Notes: a model not told the origin generated them from the letters alone. A stretch of 64,000 bases of DNA from Adiantum capillus-veneris (GCA_014529385.2 CM043959.1:89911529-89975528); one strand, 5' to 3'. Counted from the first letter of the stretch, positions 43,894 through 58,100 are shown. A program made the numbers and translations.

Positions 43894-46590
43894 GTGGAGA
43901 AACATACCTTGCACTCCATGCTCAAGTCACTTTGAGCTACTGCTCTCGAGCAATTTAGTTTTTTTTTTAACGCAAGTGCTATTTTTATTAGAAGACGGGC
44001 TCCGAAGAAATGCTAAAAAGAAGGCTTCAAAAAGTTTAAAAATTGTGTGCCACACTCATAGCCATTACAATAAGAGTATGTGACACAGTAAGTGAGATCT
44101 TTGAAAAAAAAGGTGGGGGGGGGGGATTGGGGCCCTTCCGCGGATGGTGGGAGGGCTCTAGCCCTCCCTTTTTTTTTCAAGTCTCAAGTGACCTGCGGAT
44201 GGTGTAATTTCATTATGGGGTCTCACTACGATTGCATTTTCAAGTACCAAGTAACCTACGGACTTGTGGACACACATAATAGGCACTCTGTGTCTCTCTC
44301 TCCTTCCCTCGGATTCTCTCAGACTCCGCTTCTGCAGCACCCCATGCCAGTGCATAGAGGTTGATGTCTTGTAAACAAGCTCCTCCTTTAGATTGCAGCC
44401 CACCCTCCTTGCACGGTGGCTCCATTAGCCCTTCAGCAACAACACATGATGGCCATCTCTCTTTGAGTCGAGACTTCCCCCCTTCTTGCTACCTTCTAGC
44501 TCGTGGCTTTTAGAGCTTTCTCCTAGCAGTGTTGGCTGCTCCCCTTCAACCTTCTCTTCTACAATGGGTTCTCGGCCCCTTTTTTGCCCTTCCTTTCTCA
44601 TGCGCACACTTTTTTGCCCTTCCTTTCTCATTGAACCTGTGCTAGCTCCTTGCATCTCTATGAGAGCCCTTCTCAATCAATTCATGACTGGTAGTTAGCG
44701 CTTCTCTATAAGCATACCCCTCCCTTTGCTTGATCTCATGCTTCCTCTCGCTGCAGGTTTCCTTCAAGCCCATCTCCTTTTCACTTACCCCGGTTTTGAA
44801 CCCTTCACGATGGAAGCCCTTCTCGATGGTGGCCCTTCATCTATAGGTCCATGTCCCCAATCATTGCAGGCAACATAAAAAGCTCTAAATAATTTGAACA
44901 AGGTGTGGTTCCCACCAAAAATCCACCTCAGCTCACTTAACTTACTCCACCTCAGGGAGTGCCAATGCCGATAAGCATATCAATATAGCTCCAACTTAGC
45001 ATAGCCTACATAACTCCCCACTCTTAGTTAACTCTGGAAGAGACGATCAACGGTGGATGGAGATAATAGATTGTGATATCAAAGTAGAGTCTTCACATTG
45101 AGGTCTTATATAAAGATTGCTCCTAATGCCGAATCCTGCATACTCCAAGGCTTTTTTTTGCATAGACAGTGGCGCCCACCCCGTGTATCAATTGAGAAGC
45201 CCTTTGCCAAGACCTACTGAAGATCCCTACAAGTGGAACAACATTTCCTTTTCTATAGCTGAAATTTAGACACTTATAAATAAGACTTGAAGCTTGAAAG
45301 CTCCATATACTCTCCTAACCTCTTGGCACACACAACAACAACTCCATGTTTAGATGCATTCCCACACTCGCATCAAAATTGTATAGGAAACACCGCTCCT
45401 TCTGAGAAGCTCTAGAACTTGGAACTTGATTCTGCAAAAAATTGTTGCCTTTCATCCCTTTGTTTAATATTTAAATTTCATACTTGTATGTCAGGTACAA
45501 AATTAGTGCATCATTTAGCTTCTTTTGCAAAGGCCATTCTTTCGATTGTTGAGAATTAGCTTCTTTTTCAAAGGTCATGCTTTCAATGTTGATAGGAGCT
45601 ATAATTTCACCTTTGGGACCAACAAGATAGATAACACTGCTCTGGACATTAAAGACCAGATAAACCAAAAGCGGGTCTGGCTATGTTTCCTACAGCAGGC
45701 CTGGAGCCGACTAGATAAAGACTTTAACATGCAACAAGCAATGTATTGGAGATGCTTGGACTCATAGCTCCCATTCTATTGGTGAGAGTTTCACTTTATG
45801 ATAAAGTACAATTCATGATAGATAGCAGTGCTCTAGACATTAAATACTAGATTAACCAATAGCAAGGCCTAGCTATGTTTTGTAGAGCAGGCTGGGAGTA
45901 GACCAGAGAAAGACTTCAACAGACCTCGAGTAGAAATAAGTACTAATCAGTAAGAAAGGATTTAGCTACCTCATGATGTCCTAAGGGAATTGCAAGAGTT
46001 GCACACTCTTCTATGTGTAGAAATAGCTACTGATTGGTAAGAAAAGGTTTAGCTACCATGTAATGGCCTAAGGAAATGGCAGGAATTACATGCTTATGAA
46101 AATGTTGTGACCATGTAAGACTATTGATGTATTCCATTATCTACAAAGATTTCACGTGTCTATAGGCTCTGTAGTTCAAATCTTTTTTCATCTAGAAGGC
46201 GCTATAAGCATCTCAATACATAGCCAAAGACCTGTTTTGATGATGGAGATTACAAAATACAAGCGAGACTTAAGATTCTCTCAAAATGCGACCCTTCATT
46301 TAGGAGTTAGTTTTATTGCTTGGAAGATAGTTTTATTCCTTCATTCGGAAGTAAACACAATGTATGTACCTAGACCATGTCATCAAAGGTTTTATGGATA
46401 AATTTTGGAAAACCACCATCTTCATCGGAGCTGACATATGAATAGAGTTCTCAAAATATTAATTATAAAAACAATTGAGATGAAGCGTGGGTTTTGAGAT
46501 CTAGTAGGTCACCAACATGAAACAATTGGGTCAAAGCATAGGTTTTGGTCACAACATGCTAGGCTTCATTGTGGGTTGGTCTACATTAGT
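43891..46590. other. Noncoding stretch with local duplications
   Basis: A segment with ctctggacattaaagaccaga (about 45,640) recurs diverged about 200 bp later (45,830). Another, taagaaaggatttagctacc (45,951), recurs at about 46,038. A G/C-run region near 44,110-44,170 resembles the foldback arm at 43.1 kb. No gene recognised. Confidence 0.45.
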
Positions 46591-47180
46591 GTAAGATCCC
46601 CAATTTTTGGGTCTCTTCTAAAATAAAAAAATATAACTTTCAATATCTATTTTGTCGAATTTTGATGGACAGTATTGGAAAGTCATAATTATGTCGGGAG
46701 GTTATGGTGTGGAGTAGTTTAGCTGCGGTTTCCATTAGTTGGTTCGATACTGCTCGGATGGTCAAATTTGATGTAAAATTTGAATGGTAACTGGGAGAGT
46801 TGACCACCAAAAAGCAAAGGCTTGCTTTTAGGAAAGAAAGATTCTTTTTAGAAAAGAGAGGAGGAGCTTAGTTTAGAACTCTTTTCTTGGAGGCCAAACT
46901 TTTTCTTGGAGTCTTTAAATCGCACATCGAAATCGTTTCCTCAAAAAAAAGAAAAAAGAAACATATATGTATATATATATATATATATAATATATTATAA
47001 AAAATTAAAATGTCGCGAACGTGCGCGAACTTGTACCTCCTTCCTCACTCTATTCTTAGCTAGTGCTTTTGGCCTTGAGATCCTATATAAAGACCTCTCT
47101 TCTTTCACTTTGGGATGACAGATACACTCTCAGACGCGGAAGCTCTCTTGCCTTGATGTCAGAATTACTTACCTATTATA
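46591..47180 (+). mobile_element. Possible LTR fragment
   Basis: It begins tgtaagatccccaatttttggg, a start typical in style for plant gypsy LTRs, and has a TATA box (ctatataaagacc, near 47,085) followed by a C/T-rich leader. No primer-binding site, second LTR or coding domain was found, so confidence is low. Confidence 0.25.
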
Positions 47181-47250
47181 TGGAGTAATACAAGCTCTTC
47201 ATCACCATCTCCATAAGCTCTTCTCTGTCGTGAAGAAGAAGAAGAAGAAG

Positions 47251-47607
<357 letters not shown>

Positions 47608-49825
47608 GTTTTTCTATGTACTGACCCACTCGGTGATTGTTTTCTTTTGCATACGAGTGCACGTATGAATTACCCAAGTACATACGAAGTTTCCTCATGA
47701 TTTTTCATCATGTTTTACACGTTGATTTATGCACATGATGCGTTATGGTCACGCACGTGCATTAAAGAGCACTTTTTGTTTCACGTCATAGAAGCGATAG
47801 GAACACTGTTTTGATCATAAATCACAAACCATTATGAATCAGCCCGAACCCTTTATACAATAGATAAAAAACATCATTTAGAAAATTTTCTCTCTTATGT
47901 GTCATGTGAAAAACACGCACGAGCTAAGAGATATGGTCAAAAAAACAGATTGCTGTCCACTACACAACCAAGTTTTTTGACTCTAGGCTCCTTGGAGAAC
48001 TACTATATAGATTCATTGGATGGGCAAATCCACTTAACCAATTGAAAATCTTGATGAAACTTGATTATAAATAAATTTAGATCTCCGTTATCTCTTCGGG
48101 AATGCGAGTTATTAATCACTATATTATCAGTTTTACCTACACGCGCATGAGTGCTATCAAAGGGGGATACCATATGACGTCGTGAGTTAACCAATCCATT
48201 TGGATATGTTTTATGTTTTGTTTTGGTGAGTTGATTTCAATTATTAGATGGCCCTAAACTTACATGGGAGTATATGGTTAAACATTCCGAATCACATAGG
48301 CAGATATGAATAAAGTGACTTTCTTTTGGGGTTACCATTTTTTGTGTGAGTATCACATGGTCAAAGTGACGTGATGGAGTGATAGTATATATTATAGAGC
48401 TGAAGTTTATGCATTGGGTTGAGGTCAAACACTTTCATTTGCATGTTTTGCATGCTCCCAAAAATGTTAGAAAGTTGTTTTTGCACATGCGTGAAGTTAT
48501 GGTTTATGGTTGACCTAAAGGTCAGAGTTGTTTTGCATCATATTTATGGTGTTTTAATGTTATAATATGATGTATGAGAACTCATGGATTGATGTGGATG
48601 CCTCATATGCATGGTTATGATTGCTTTCCACCTTTTTAGGTCAAAACTAGCTCTATGTGCTAGAGTGGTGAAGTGCAGATGTGATGCATTAACTTTGCAT
48701 GGTTGGATGTTGTCAAAATTGGATTTGTATATCATGATTAATCGCTGGTCGAACTCTTTTTATTCATGAAAGAATCACATCTTAAGGGTCACATGTGTGT
48801 AGACTCCGATTGATTGTAGGGGATGTGTCAAACTCCAAGTGTGGGAGTTGGTTCACTGTGATTATGATTTACGGTTAAGGGCTGAGATTCCCTCATGGAT
48901 TATGCTTGATATTTTATGGTGTAATCCGGTGTGGCTTATGGTCTTTTTTTTCTGGATTGGGTTATGCTGCCAAAATTTTTGCAACCATGTTATGTTCTAA
49001 AGTGGTTATGCAGGATTGGTTGTGCCTCACCCAAGTAGGGTGGAGAGCTCACCCGTGTGATGTGATTGGATTATGGTTTTTGGATTGGATCATGAAGTGA
49101 TCAAGATGGTTATGATAGACATGTAAGGGTAGAGACCCTGTACAATATAACTGTTTGGAAAAGGATTGCTTGCGCATCTGGGAAGTGCTATTGTGATTGG
49201 ACTCATGTGTTATGTTTCTCATGGCAGCGTTTCTACAAGACTAGGATCACCTACATTGCTTAGCCTTAGACTAAAGGGCCATTGACTTGAGGCTTTGCTG
49301 GATTGGGAGTGTTGCCTAGGTCTTCTTCTTTTTGTTAGGCTCATCTACACAGTTAGTGCATCGGGGGTTGAATGACCTACACGGCTAACGCGTCGGGGAT
49401 CTTGCCTTGGCTTTCCCCAAACACTCGGTGCTGGGCATCGAAGAGGCGGGGCGCCTGAAGTGGTATGGTTGGTGTTGATACCCTACCACGTGCAGGTATT
49501 TGGGATCCTTTCAGAGCTCGGGTTCATGGAGGGAGGCAAAGCAACCTCAACTATGTCTGGCTCAGGTAGGCTGGAGGTGTTTTGGCTAGATCTTGGTGAA
49601 GTAAAATTCTCTATGTCCGTAGTAGAGCGCAAGTGGATGGGTGGATTGATCGATCCCTACACCCGCTGCTCTGCTAGTTGTTTTGTTTTAAACTATTTAA
49701 TGTTATGGTATACCCAGATTTTTTCATTGCATTAATACATGGTTTCCTGTTCCATTTAGATGGGCATTTAAAGATTCTTTGTTGTCATCTTCTCATGTCT
49801 CTATGCACTCTATTTCACCCTCCAC
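47608..49825. other. Noncoding stretch
   Basis: No gene supported. Wording such as gcatcgggggttgaatgacctac and ctaacgcgtcggggatc (49,360-49,400) is repeated in diverged form, perhaps from a long LTR. Confidence 0.35.
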
Positions 49826-49827
49826 TA

Positions 49828-49828
<1 letters not shown>

Positions 49829-49896
<68 letters not shown>

Positions 49897-50224
49897 CACA
49901 ACGTGGTGTACACATATATTCACCCTCCACAATGTTATATTTTTCTTGAGTACACTTTCATTCATAACACCTATTCACGGGTAGCGTTGGTCGCTGGGTA
50001 CCTTTGGATGCAATCTAGCTCATGGCCTAAACTCCATGCTTGGTTAGGCGCTGAGAATGCCTCCCCTATGCAAATGCTTCCACAACTTTGATGTATATTG
50101 AAAATTGTATAAAAGTGTAAAATTGTATATTTTGTGCATAGACCCCTGGGGAGGGATATCTCTCAATTAGCAGTTTAAGAGGGACTCAATGCATGGACAT
50201 TGTGCTCTAGTATATGTGCATGTG

Positions 50225-50316
<92 letters not shown>
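49829..50316. repeat. (CT)n, (GT)n and (GA)n microsatellites
   Basis: CT runs fill about 49,829-49,893. A GT run (50,228-50,270) passes directly into a GA run (50,271-50,316). Confidence 0.95.
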
Positions 50317-50318
<2 letters not shown>

Positions 50319-50744
50319 AATTGATACCTAGTCCGGATGTTGTAGTATTTGGTCAATACTATTCATATCAAAAAACAATTCTTGAATGCATCATCAAATC
50401 TTTAAATCTTGTTACATGTCATGATTAAGTGCAAAAAAATGTACATATCAAAATGAAGACTTACATAGCATTGGATTACTTTGCAATACTTTGAAATGTT
50501 TGGCACAAGCCGAGGGTAGAATCTAATGAAATATGTGATAATAAAAATACCCCAATACAATACGCAAAACCACATCCAATACCAATTCACCATCCAAATC
50601 TCACCGCACTCTAAAATTCACATTCCACGTTTCCTAAAAACACTCCTTCCTAATTTTGAATTCCTTCCAAGTTTTCCATTATTGTCACATAGAAGGAAAA
50701 TTTTGTGGTGTATTGCAGCTTTCCCTACCTTTGTGTATTATCCT

Positions 50745-50921
50745 TTCTTGAAGTGCTCTAATTGCAACGTAAACTCAATTAGGTTTGGGTGTTCCAAAAA
50801 GTGCTTAGTAAGTATCATACTATGTAGTAATGCTCTTGTCAATATTTTTGCCAAGTGTGGAACTCTACATTGTCAAAAAGTGTGTGGTCTAGCTAGGAAG
50901 GTGCAAAACCTTTGGCTGTGA
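50745..50921 (+). pseudogene. Small PPR-like relic
   Basis: A plus-strand frame reads FGCSKKCLVSIILCSNALVNIFAKCGTLHCQKVC. The SNALVN(M)(Y/F)AKCG core is that of plant PPR S/L motifs. Only one repeat is visible and the frame ends soon after, so it is a fragment. Confidence 0.45.
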
Positions 50922-51169
50922 GAGTCCGTGATGAAAGTTACAAACACTTTGTGGAAAGTGTTTTTGGAGAATCACCAACCCTCTTTCTAAGGGTCACTAA
51001 AAATCTAATAGCATTCGTGGCAACAAAGTCACAAACCCCTCTATCCTATCGTGCTTGGAAATTGCTTGTTTTTGTAGTTGGGATTATGATGAGAGGATCA
51101 CCAAATCACATTCAATTTCACTTAAAAGACCATTTAAAAACACTGAAGTTTCAGCCATGAAACCTTAAT

Positions 51170-52085
51170 GCTCATACAAGCACAAATCTCAATCAAAAAC
51201 CCAAACCTCTTTCATGGTATCATGTAGCCTACCCCCCAATTACATAGTCGTAACATTAAACAGCTGGAAGGAATACACGAGGTTCCACCTTCATGGCGAC
51301 CATTTTCTGAATTTTAAGCAATTTAAGAGCTTCTGAAGTGAAGCACACACACCATTTTGATAAGGGGAAACCCTAATTCACTCCCTCACTAGCTCAGATA
51401 CAAGATTACGAAGAGGAGGGACTGCCCTACACATAGATTGAGCAACCATGGAAGCAATTATGCAGTAGAGAAAAATTGCTGGTTTCTTCTGTAAAAAGAA
51501 GCCCTCTCTCTCTTACCCATAGAAATATGAGTTGTTGTGTCAAGTTTTGGGCCAGTTTGCCACTTTGGACCAAAACTAGGTAATTTTCAGCTCATTTTTG
51601 ACCCAAACAATGCCATTTTTTATGCGAAAAATCCCAAATAGAGTCAGAAAATTCCCTAACTTTGCGGGATCACTCGCATAAGCATAAAAAGTATAGATAA
51701 GCATCATTTTTCATCAATATACCATTTTGGGTCACTTTCCATGCAATTCTACAGCATAAGCATAAAAAGTATAGATACACATCATTTTTCATCAATATAT
51801 CATTTTGGGTCACTTTCCATGCAATTTTGCAACGCGTCTCTTAGCTGCTATTTTTGGAAGTTTTTGCCCATATCACTCTTTATAAGCGAGATGAGTGTGC
51901 CAAATTAAGTATCTTATCAAGTGGAAAAGCACGCAGATGCGCCACATCCATGGCCATGACTCTGCTGATAGATATGTACATGATAGCGACCGCAGTGGCC
52001 GCTTCAACATATATCACAATTTTTACATGATTGCTTTTATTTGCATACATCAAGAAGTGTCAAGAGTGAGGTGAATGTTTTTATT
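51170..52085. repeat. Noncoding stretch with a 78-bp tandem duplication
   Basis: The block gcataagcataaaaagtatagata...ttttcatcaatata begins at 51,676 and again at 51,754. The rest shows no gene. Confidence 0.6.
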
Positions 52086-52099
52086 TCACACTATGTACG

Positions 52100-53110
52100 T
52101 GCCATGGCACGACATCCACCCCCTCTGAACATGCACATCCTCCGGTATGTGCCACAATAACATCTGTAAAGCATTAAACCTTATGGTCCGACGCCATATT
52201 TTCACTTTCATTTTTAGTTTGCATATAATTGGATTCATCATCCTCTTCAATTGGTTGTGCATCGAATGGATCAACATCCCCTCTTCTTTTGAATAATTTA
52301 ATTCTTTTTCTTGCAATGCGAATTTTCATTTATGTCCCATCCAGTTCACGCAAGGTGTAAGTTGCATTTCCATGCGCATGTTTGACAAAATAAGGAACAA
52401 ACCATCTCTTTGCAAGCTTCCTTATTGTAGAGTGCTGGTTTTCAAGGCTACTATCATACACCAACACCCAATCACCTTCTTGAATGTCTTTTGGTCTGAG
52501 CCTATGCCTCTTCTCAAATCTGTCTTTGTTTTTCAACCTTGGATTCTTTAGTCAAGATTTTTCAAGCTCAATGTCTTAAGGCCTTCTTTTCAATTGCCAT
52601 ATGCGCAATGCAAGAGGGTCTTCTCAACTCATTACATCTTCCCAAGGAAATACATTCCATGTAAGAACTACATCTTCAATTGACATCACAGGTTTTTGAC
52701 CATACATCAATTCAGCACGCATATAGCCAGTTTTCCACCAATACCTTTCTTTTACCTTGGCAAATGTTGCCCATACACCTCGATGTCCTGCCCATAAACT
52801 TTCATGGAACTCCTTGATGATTTGTTGTTGAGTAACCTTATCATATACTACACGCAATGGTGTTCCATCTCTTTGTTTAGGATGCTTCCATAAGTAGCCA
52901 TTCCTCAAGAAGTATCCATATGCTTTTCTTATTATTCTTTTAAATTCGTGCTCAGTCCAATAAGACCATATTAGGTATTTTGGTAAAAATCTCACATTAT
53001 GGGAATCTCCAAATCGACCGAATTCATGTAATTTGGGAATTTTCCACTTAAAGTGGGAAAAATTGAGGTGTGTGGCTAGTAAATAAAGTGAAAATCTCAT
53101 AGGATTGTGG
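52100..53110 (-). pseudogene. Ty3/gypsy integrase relic without catalytic core
   Basis: The minus-strand frame ending near 52,624 contains IIKEFHESLWAGHRGVWATF and KERYWW, the H2C2 zinc-binding N-terminus of a retrotransposon integrase. It then jumps directly to AELMYGQKPVMSIED and LTWNVFPWEDV, which normally follow the DDE catalytic core. In another frame (52,536-52,330) the C-terminal domain continues: KRHRLRPKDIQEGDWVLVYDS and KRWFVPYFVKHAHGNATY. So the core of about 150-200 residues is deleted and frameshifts separate the rest. It is a dead fragment directly downstream of, and co-oriented with, the large DUF7869-type ORF. Confidence 0.75.
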
Positions 53111-53253
53111 TGTTGATAAACACCAAAAGTCAAGAGGATGTACAGCACATGGATTTGAATAATAACTATAAATTACATAAAACAAAGGAAGATACAAAAA
53201 AGATTTTGTTTACAAATTGACTAGTATAGTCACAATAGAAGCTCCACATAATT

Positions 53254-56200
53254 CTACTCCACATTTGATACCATATCTGAACTTTGATCCAAGTGTGGCT
53301 GATGTGCACGAGTGAGGCCTTCTTTGGCTTTTAGAGCATGTCTTTCTGGAATCTTTATTCTAGAAAATGGTCCTTCTTTGTTGGGTCTCCAGGACCAAAC
53401 AATTGCATCTATAGTTTCCCACACTTGTGGGTCCTTATAGTTGACAACCCAATAACCCTTCCAACAATTACTGTAAGCTTGAGTATCTGTCATCCCACTT
53501 TTTCTCACGCAAGGTGCCCAATATTGAATCAAGAGTTTTCTGTAGTTTGGTGATGTAGGCTCATTATCAATGTCAGATAAAGCCATTGCAAGCCACACTG
53601 GATAGATTTCTGTGTCACTCGGAACAAGCATAAGAAAGTCACCTTGGTGCACATCAGACATAGGGTCAAACTCTTCCCTTAGCCTATCTCGTTGAGGCCC
53701 ACAAAAATGATCGTTCAACTCTTCAAGGCCTAGGAATCTTTCTGCTCCTTGTTGCAAATTCATTGTAGTGCTTTGTAGGTGAGAATATTCTTGAGTTTTT
53801 GGCCAAAACATTTCATACAAGACTCCCTCTGATATGATTGCTTTTCCAATCTCTTCAATTACCTTACTCCAATAATCTATCACGGGTCTATAATATCGCG
53901 GAATACTTGAACCATTCCCTAAATTTTTCCAAAATTTTATATAGTTCTTTAGCCCCAAAATGACTTCTTCGTGGGCCTTGACATACTCCGCCATTTGTAC
54001 TAGAGGTGGATCTCCATGTGGTAACATTGGCTTGCCTTCTGTGTCTGTTTTCCAAAGGCGAATACTTCCACTCCAACTTGATACACCTACATGTGCCTTA
54101 TATTGCATCATTGGTGTCTCATCCTGCATAAAGAACCTGAACTGAAGTGGTTTGGAATGTCCAACAAGTATGTCTTGTCCATCACAAAGATAGCCATCAC
54201 AATATTGCTTGAAATCGGGGATCTTTGTGAGAAAAAATGGAGCTGGAGATGAAGATGAGCTGTTTCGTAATGTATCCATCAAATGTGGCAAAGTATAGGT
54301 TTGTGTAACTCTCAACTTCTCTGAAAACCCACTAAACATGGCGTCTATGTCCTCATGTGTATGCCCAACCATTAAAAATCCCAGCTGGATGGTTTTGAAA
54401 ACACCCCTTGCAACAAGCATTGACAAATAGGCAAATAAGTATCGATTTTTTTTTTCCCCTGCACAATTATCCAATTGTAGCAACAAGTTCTCTGGCAATC
54501 TGCGAAATGTTGACCCCAATTCCTCTTCTGCAATTTCTGACGACTGCACAATGGGCTCTTTTCCATCACTCAAGTTATGGTAGTCCAAAGCATCCCTTGA
54601 GTTCAAAGCATGTAGTAGTGAAATATTGCTCCTTGGAAGTCCATTTGTTACTAGATCACCAAGAGGATGCTTATCTATCCTCTCTAGGTTATGTAAACAA
54701 TTAGCAATTGAGCCAATTGTAAGATTTGGATCAGCTGGCCACAAATCATTCAAGACAAAGTGTCCGTAATGACCTTCTCCATGTCCATGAGTGATCATGC
54801 CAATCAATGCCACCTGCAGATTATATCCTGAATCCACACCCTTGGGAACAATGCGTAATCTAGGAATGGCAGTCTTCTTTTGATCCATCTTATCATGGAT
54901 TATGCATACATATTTTTGTGGTTGAGTTTCTGAATACGTGCGCCATGCATAATATAGGCTTCTGCAACTCTTTTGTTGTGCCATGTGAACTTCTCTCTCC
55001 CTCAAGAGAAGAGCTCTCTCTTCAAGAGAAGGTTTAGCTTCTAACCTTGCCTTGATTGAGCTACAAATATTGCACTTAGAGAACTCACTCGTCTTTGTTA
55101 AAGTGACATGTGGGTACTCTTTGTTCCAAATTCTACCAAAAGAAGATTGGGATAGCTTCTTCTCATAGCCCATTTGGTCAAGTGTCGTGTTGATTTCACA
55201 TAAAATATCCACTTGTTTGTATGTTGATGGAATCACCAATTGAGTCTCTCTTGAGCCATCTAGCAGTGTTCTACTTCTATGTGGCATCTTCTCAGAGTTG
55301 TTTTCCACAAACTCATTTAGTAGTGCTCTTGCTAAACTAGTATGTTGAAGTCCCCTTCTCAATGTACATGTGTTCCCATGTACATATTGGCACACACCAT
55401 TTTCAAAGTTCTCCTTGTATCGATAAAATGATGTCTTTGGTATTCCATGTACCTCATACCATGCTCTACAACAAACAATAGAGCCATTTAGCCTGAATTG
55501 GTATCGTGACTTCTCATCTTTCTGATAACATATAGAAAGAACATCATAAACATAATTAGTGCGTGATTTTTGAGACTCTCCCCAAAATTGTTGTCGTAAC
55601 CTTGTCACCATATCACGATCTGCAAATTGGCAGCATTTTTGTGCACAACAATCAATGCATGATACCCTTTGAATTGATTTGTTTGAAAGGTAAAAAGTCG
55701 AAGCTGGTGCTGCTTTTGATTTTTGAGTCCTGTTCATGAAAGTGTATCGTCTCTTCCTTGAAAACTGGACAACATTACTCCCATCAAGTTTTTTTCCAAC
55801 ATTGCCATCGTTGGATACATCCTCATATGTAGCATGCATGCCATCAACAGGAACAAAGCGTTGTAATGGGCTCCCATTCAACATTGTTGTCTGCTTGATG
55901 GGCCACTTTATCAAAGTGATGCTACCCACTTCAACCACATCATCAATGCTTGAATTTTCTCTTTCAATACCCACACCCACACAATCAGGACCAAGTTCCT
56001 GAAAGTTGACATAATCATGTGGAAATACATATAAGATGGTCCCTTCATTCATGGTTTGCATCATTGTGTCATCTTTTGAAAGGACCCTCTGATTTCTCCA
56101 AGACTCTCGAATCATTGCTTCAAATTCTGGGCTTGTCATAGGTATTGCATCTGTAACTAGAGGATCAGAATGATCATGTTCTTCATCACCATTGTAGCTT

Positions 56201-56482
56201 TCGTGTGGATCAATTAAGTTCCCATTTAATACAAAAGATTGCAAAAGAAGCTTTGACCATCGAACAACACTCCGTAATGAGCCTTGGAGAGATGAAGTAT
56301 CCATTGTAGGAAAAGGTAGGACCACATCCTTCAAGCATTCCTCCACTAGTATGGAGACATTTCCCAGCCCTATCTTTGTACCACCACAAGTGGAATGTGG
56401 ATCTGTTCTACACACACAACCAATACCAACGATTTCATTGCCAAGTATCATATGTACTTTCTCCCAAGATTCGAAGTCCATC
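53254..56482 (-). CDS. DUF7869-type transposase/integrase-like protein, intact single ORF
   Basis: A 1,075-codon frame runs uninterrupted from ATG 56,481 to a TAG stop at 53,254. Near residue 380 is a helix-turn-helix-like HGIPKTSFYRYKENF. A zinc-type FSKCNICSSIK follows (near 480) and then IHDKMDQKKT (near 530), LQLDNCAGEKKNRYLF (near 672) and MVGHTHEDIDAMFSGF (near 707). The last three blocks carry the conserved acidic and His residues of DUF7869, an RNase-H-fold domain of transposase-like proteins seen in plants and other eukaryotes. The N-terminal 300 residues are not recognised. A good acceptor (TTTTTACTTACAG|G) lies immediately 5' of the ATG, so a short upstream exon is possible. The intact length argues for recent insertion. 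I found no terminal repeats. Confidence 0.75.
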
Positions 56483-56577
56483 CTGTAAGTAAAAAGATTA
56501 CATTGTTAAATCCATAGTTATAGAAAAATACTCTTCAAACAAAAAATCATGCTACAACATGAAAAAGGTTTGCATAG

Positions 56578-58100
56578 GTTGGACAAGTGGTGAACCTTGA
56601 GACCAAATCCTCCTTGCTATATTAATGGAAGCAAGGTTGGACAAGTGGTGGACCTTGAAACCAAAGCCTCTTTGCTATATGAGAGCATAGGTTGGAGAAG
56701 TGGTGGACCTAGTTGTAATACCCACTGCCACCTATCAACTACTATAGGACTATGCTTTCCAATGTCCAAGTATCCCTTGAGTCTTTCAAGGTTGAACACG
56801 TGGTGGACCTTGAAACAAAAATCCCCTTTCTGTATCAGAGCATAGCTTGGACAAGTGATGGACCTAGTTATAATGCCCAATATCCAAGGTGAAATACCTT
56901 AGGACTTTGCTACCTTGCTTGCCAATGTTTACGTAGCCCCTCATTTCTTTAATGGAAGTAAGGTTGGACAAGTGGTGGACCTTGAAACCAAAGCCTCTTT
57001 GCTATATTAGAGCATAGGTTGGACCTAGTTTTAATACCCACTTCCACCTATCAACTACTATAGGACTATGCTTTCCAATGTCCAAGTATCCCTTGAGTCT
57101 TTCAAGGTTGAACACGCGGTGGACCTTGAAACGAAAATCCCCTTTCTATATTAGAAAGGTTGAACACATGGTGGACCTTGAAACGAAAATCCCCTTTCTT
57201 TATCAGAGCATAGCTTGGACAAGTGGTGGACCTAGTTATAATGCCCAATATCCAAGGTGAAACACCTTAGGACCTTGCTACCTTGCTTGCCAATGTTTAC
57301 ATAGCCCCTCATTTCTTTAATGGAAGCAAGGTTGGACAAGTGGTGGACCTTGAAAGAAAAGCCTCTTTGCTATATGAGAGCATAGGTTGGACCTAGTTGT
57401 AATACCCACTGCCACCTATCAACTACTATAGGACTATGCTTTCCAATGTCCAAGTATCCCTTGAGTCTTGCAAGGTTGAACACGTGGTGGACCTTGAAAC
57501 CAAAATCCCCTTTCTATATCAGAGCATAGCTTGGACAAGTGGTGGACCTAGTTATAATGCCCCTCCTTTCTTTAATGGAAGAAAGGTTGGAAAAGTGGTG
57601 AATCTTGAAACCCAAACCCTTTGGCCATATATAGAGGATATCTTGGACAAGTGGTGGGCTTAGTTGTAGTATCCAATGTCCAAGGTCCAAGGTGAACTAT
57701 GTAAAGATCTTACTTCCAAAAACAAAGTCGTACAAGTGGTTCTCCTTGAAACCAAAACCTCCTTAGTGTATTAGAACATAGCTTGGAGAAGTGGTGGACT
57801 TAGTTGTAATGGTGAATGTCCAAAGCAAACTATTATAGGACCTTGCTTCCCAAATCAAGTTTGGACAAGTGGTGGATCTTGAAACCAAAACCCCCTTACT
57901 CTATTAGAGCATAGCTTAGATAAGTGGTGGACCTAGCTGCCATGGAAAATGTTCAATCTGAACTGCTGCAGGACCTTGCTATTAAATGTCTAAGTAGAGC
58001 TAGCTTCTTTAATGGAATCAAGGTTGGGAAAGTGGTGCATCTTGAAACCAAAAGCCCTTTATTGTATTAGAGCATAGCTTGGACAAGTGAGGGACCTAGT
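56578..58100. repeat. Array of the 20-bp core TTGGACAAGTGGTGGACCTT, family 1
   Basis: About 20 copies or near copies occur by eye, for example at 56,578, 56,636, 56,961, 57,211, 57,330, 57,530, 57,851 and 58,078. Two downstream contexts alternate: GGACCTTGAAACCAAA and GGACCTAGTT. Blocks of roughly 370 bp (for example 56,620-56,945 and 56,943-57,310) are also repeated. The array begins about 95 bp upstream of the DUF7869-type gene start. Confidence 0.9.

Noticed and set aside
49460-50091. Open frames with Leu/Ser stretches
   Set aside because: Part is (CT)n; the remainder has no recognisable domain or splice structure.
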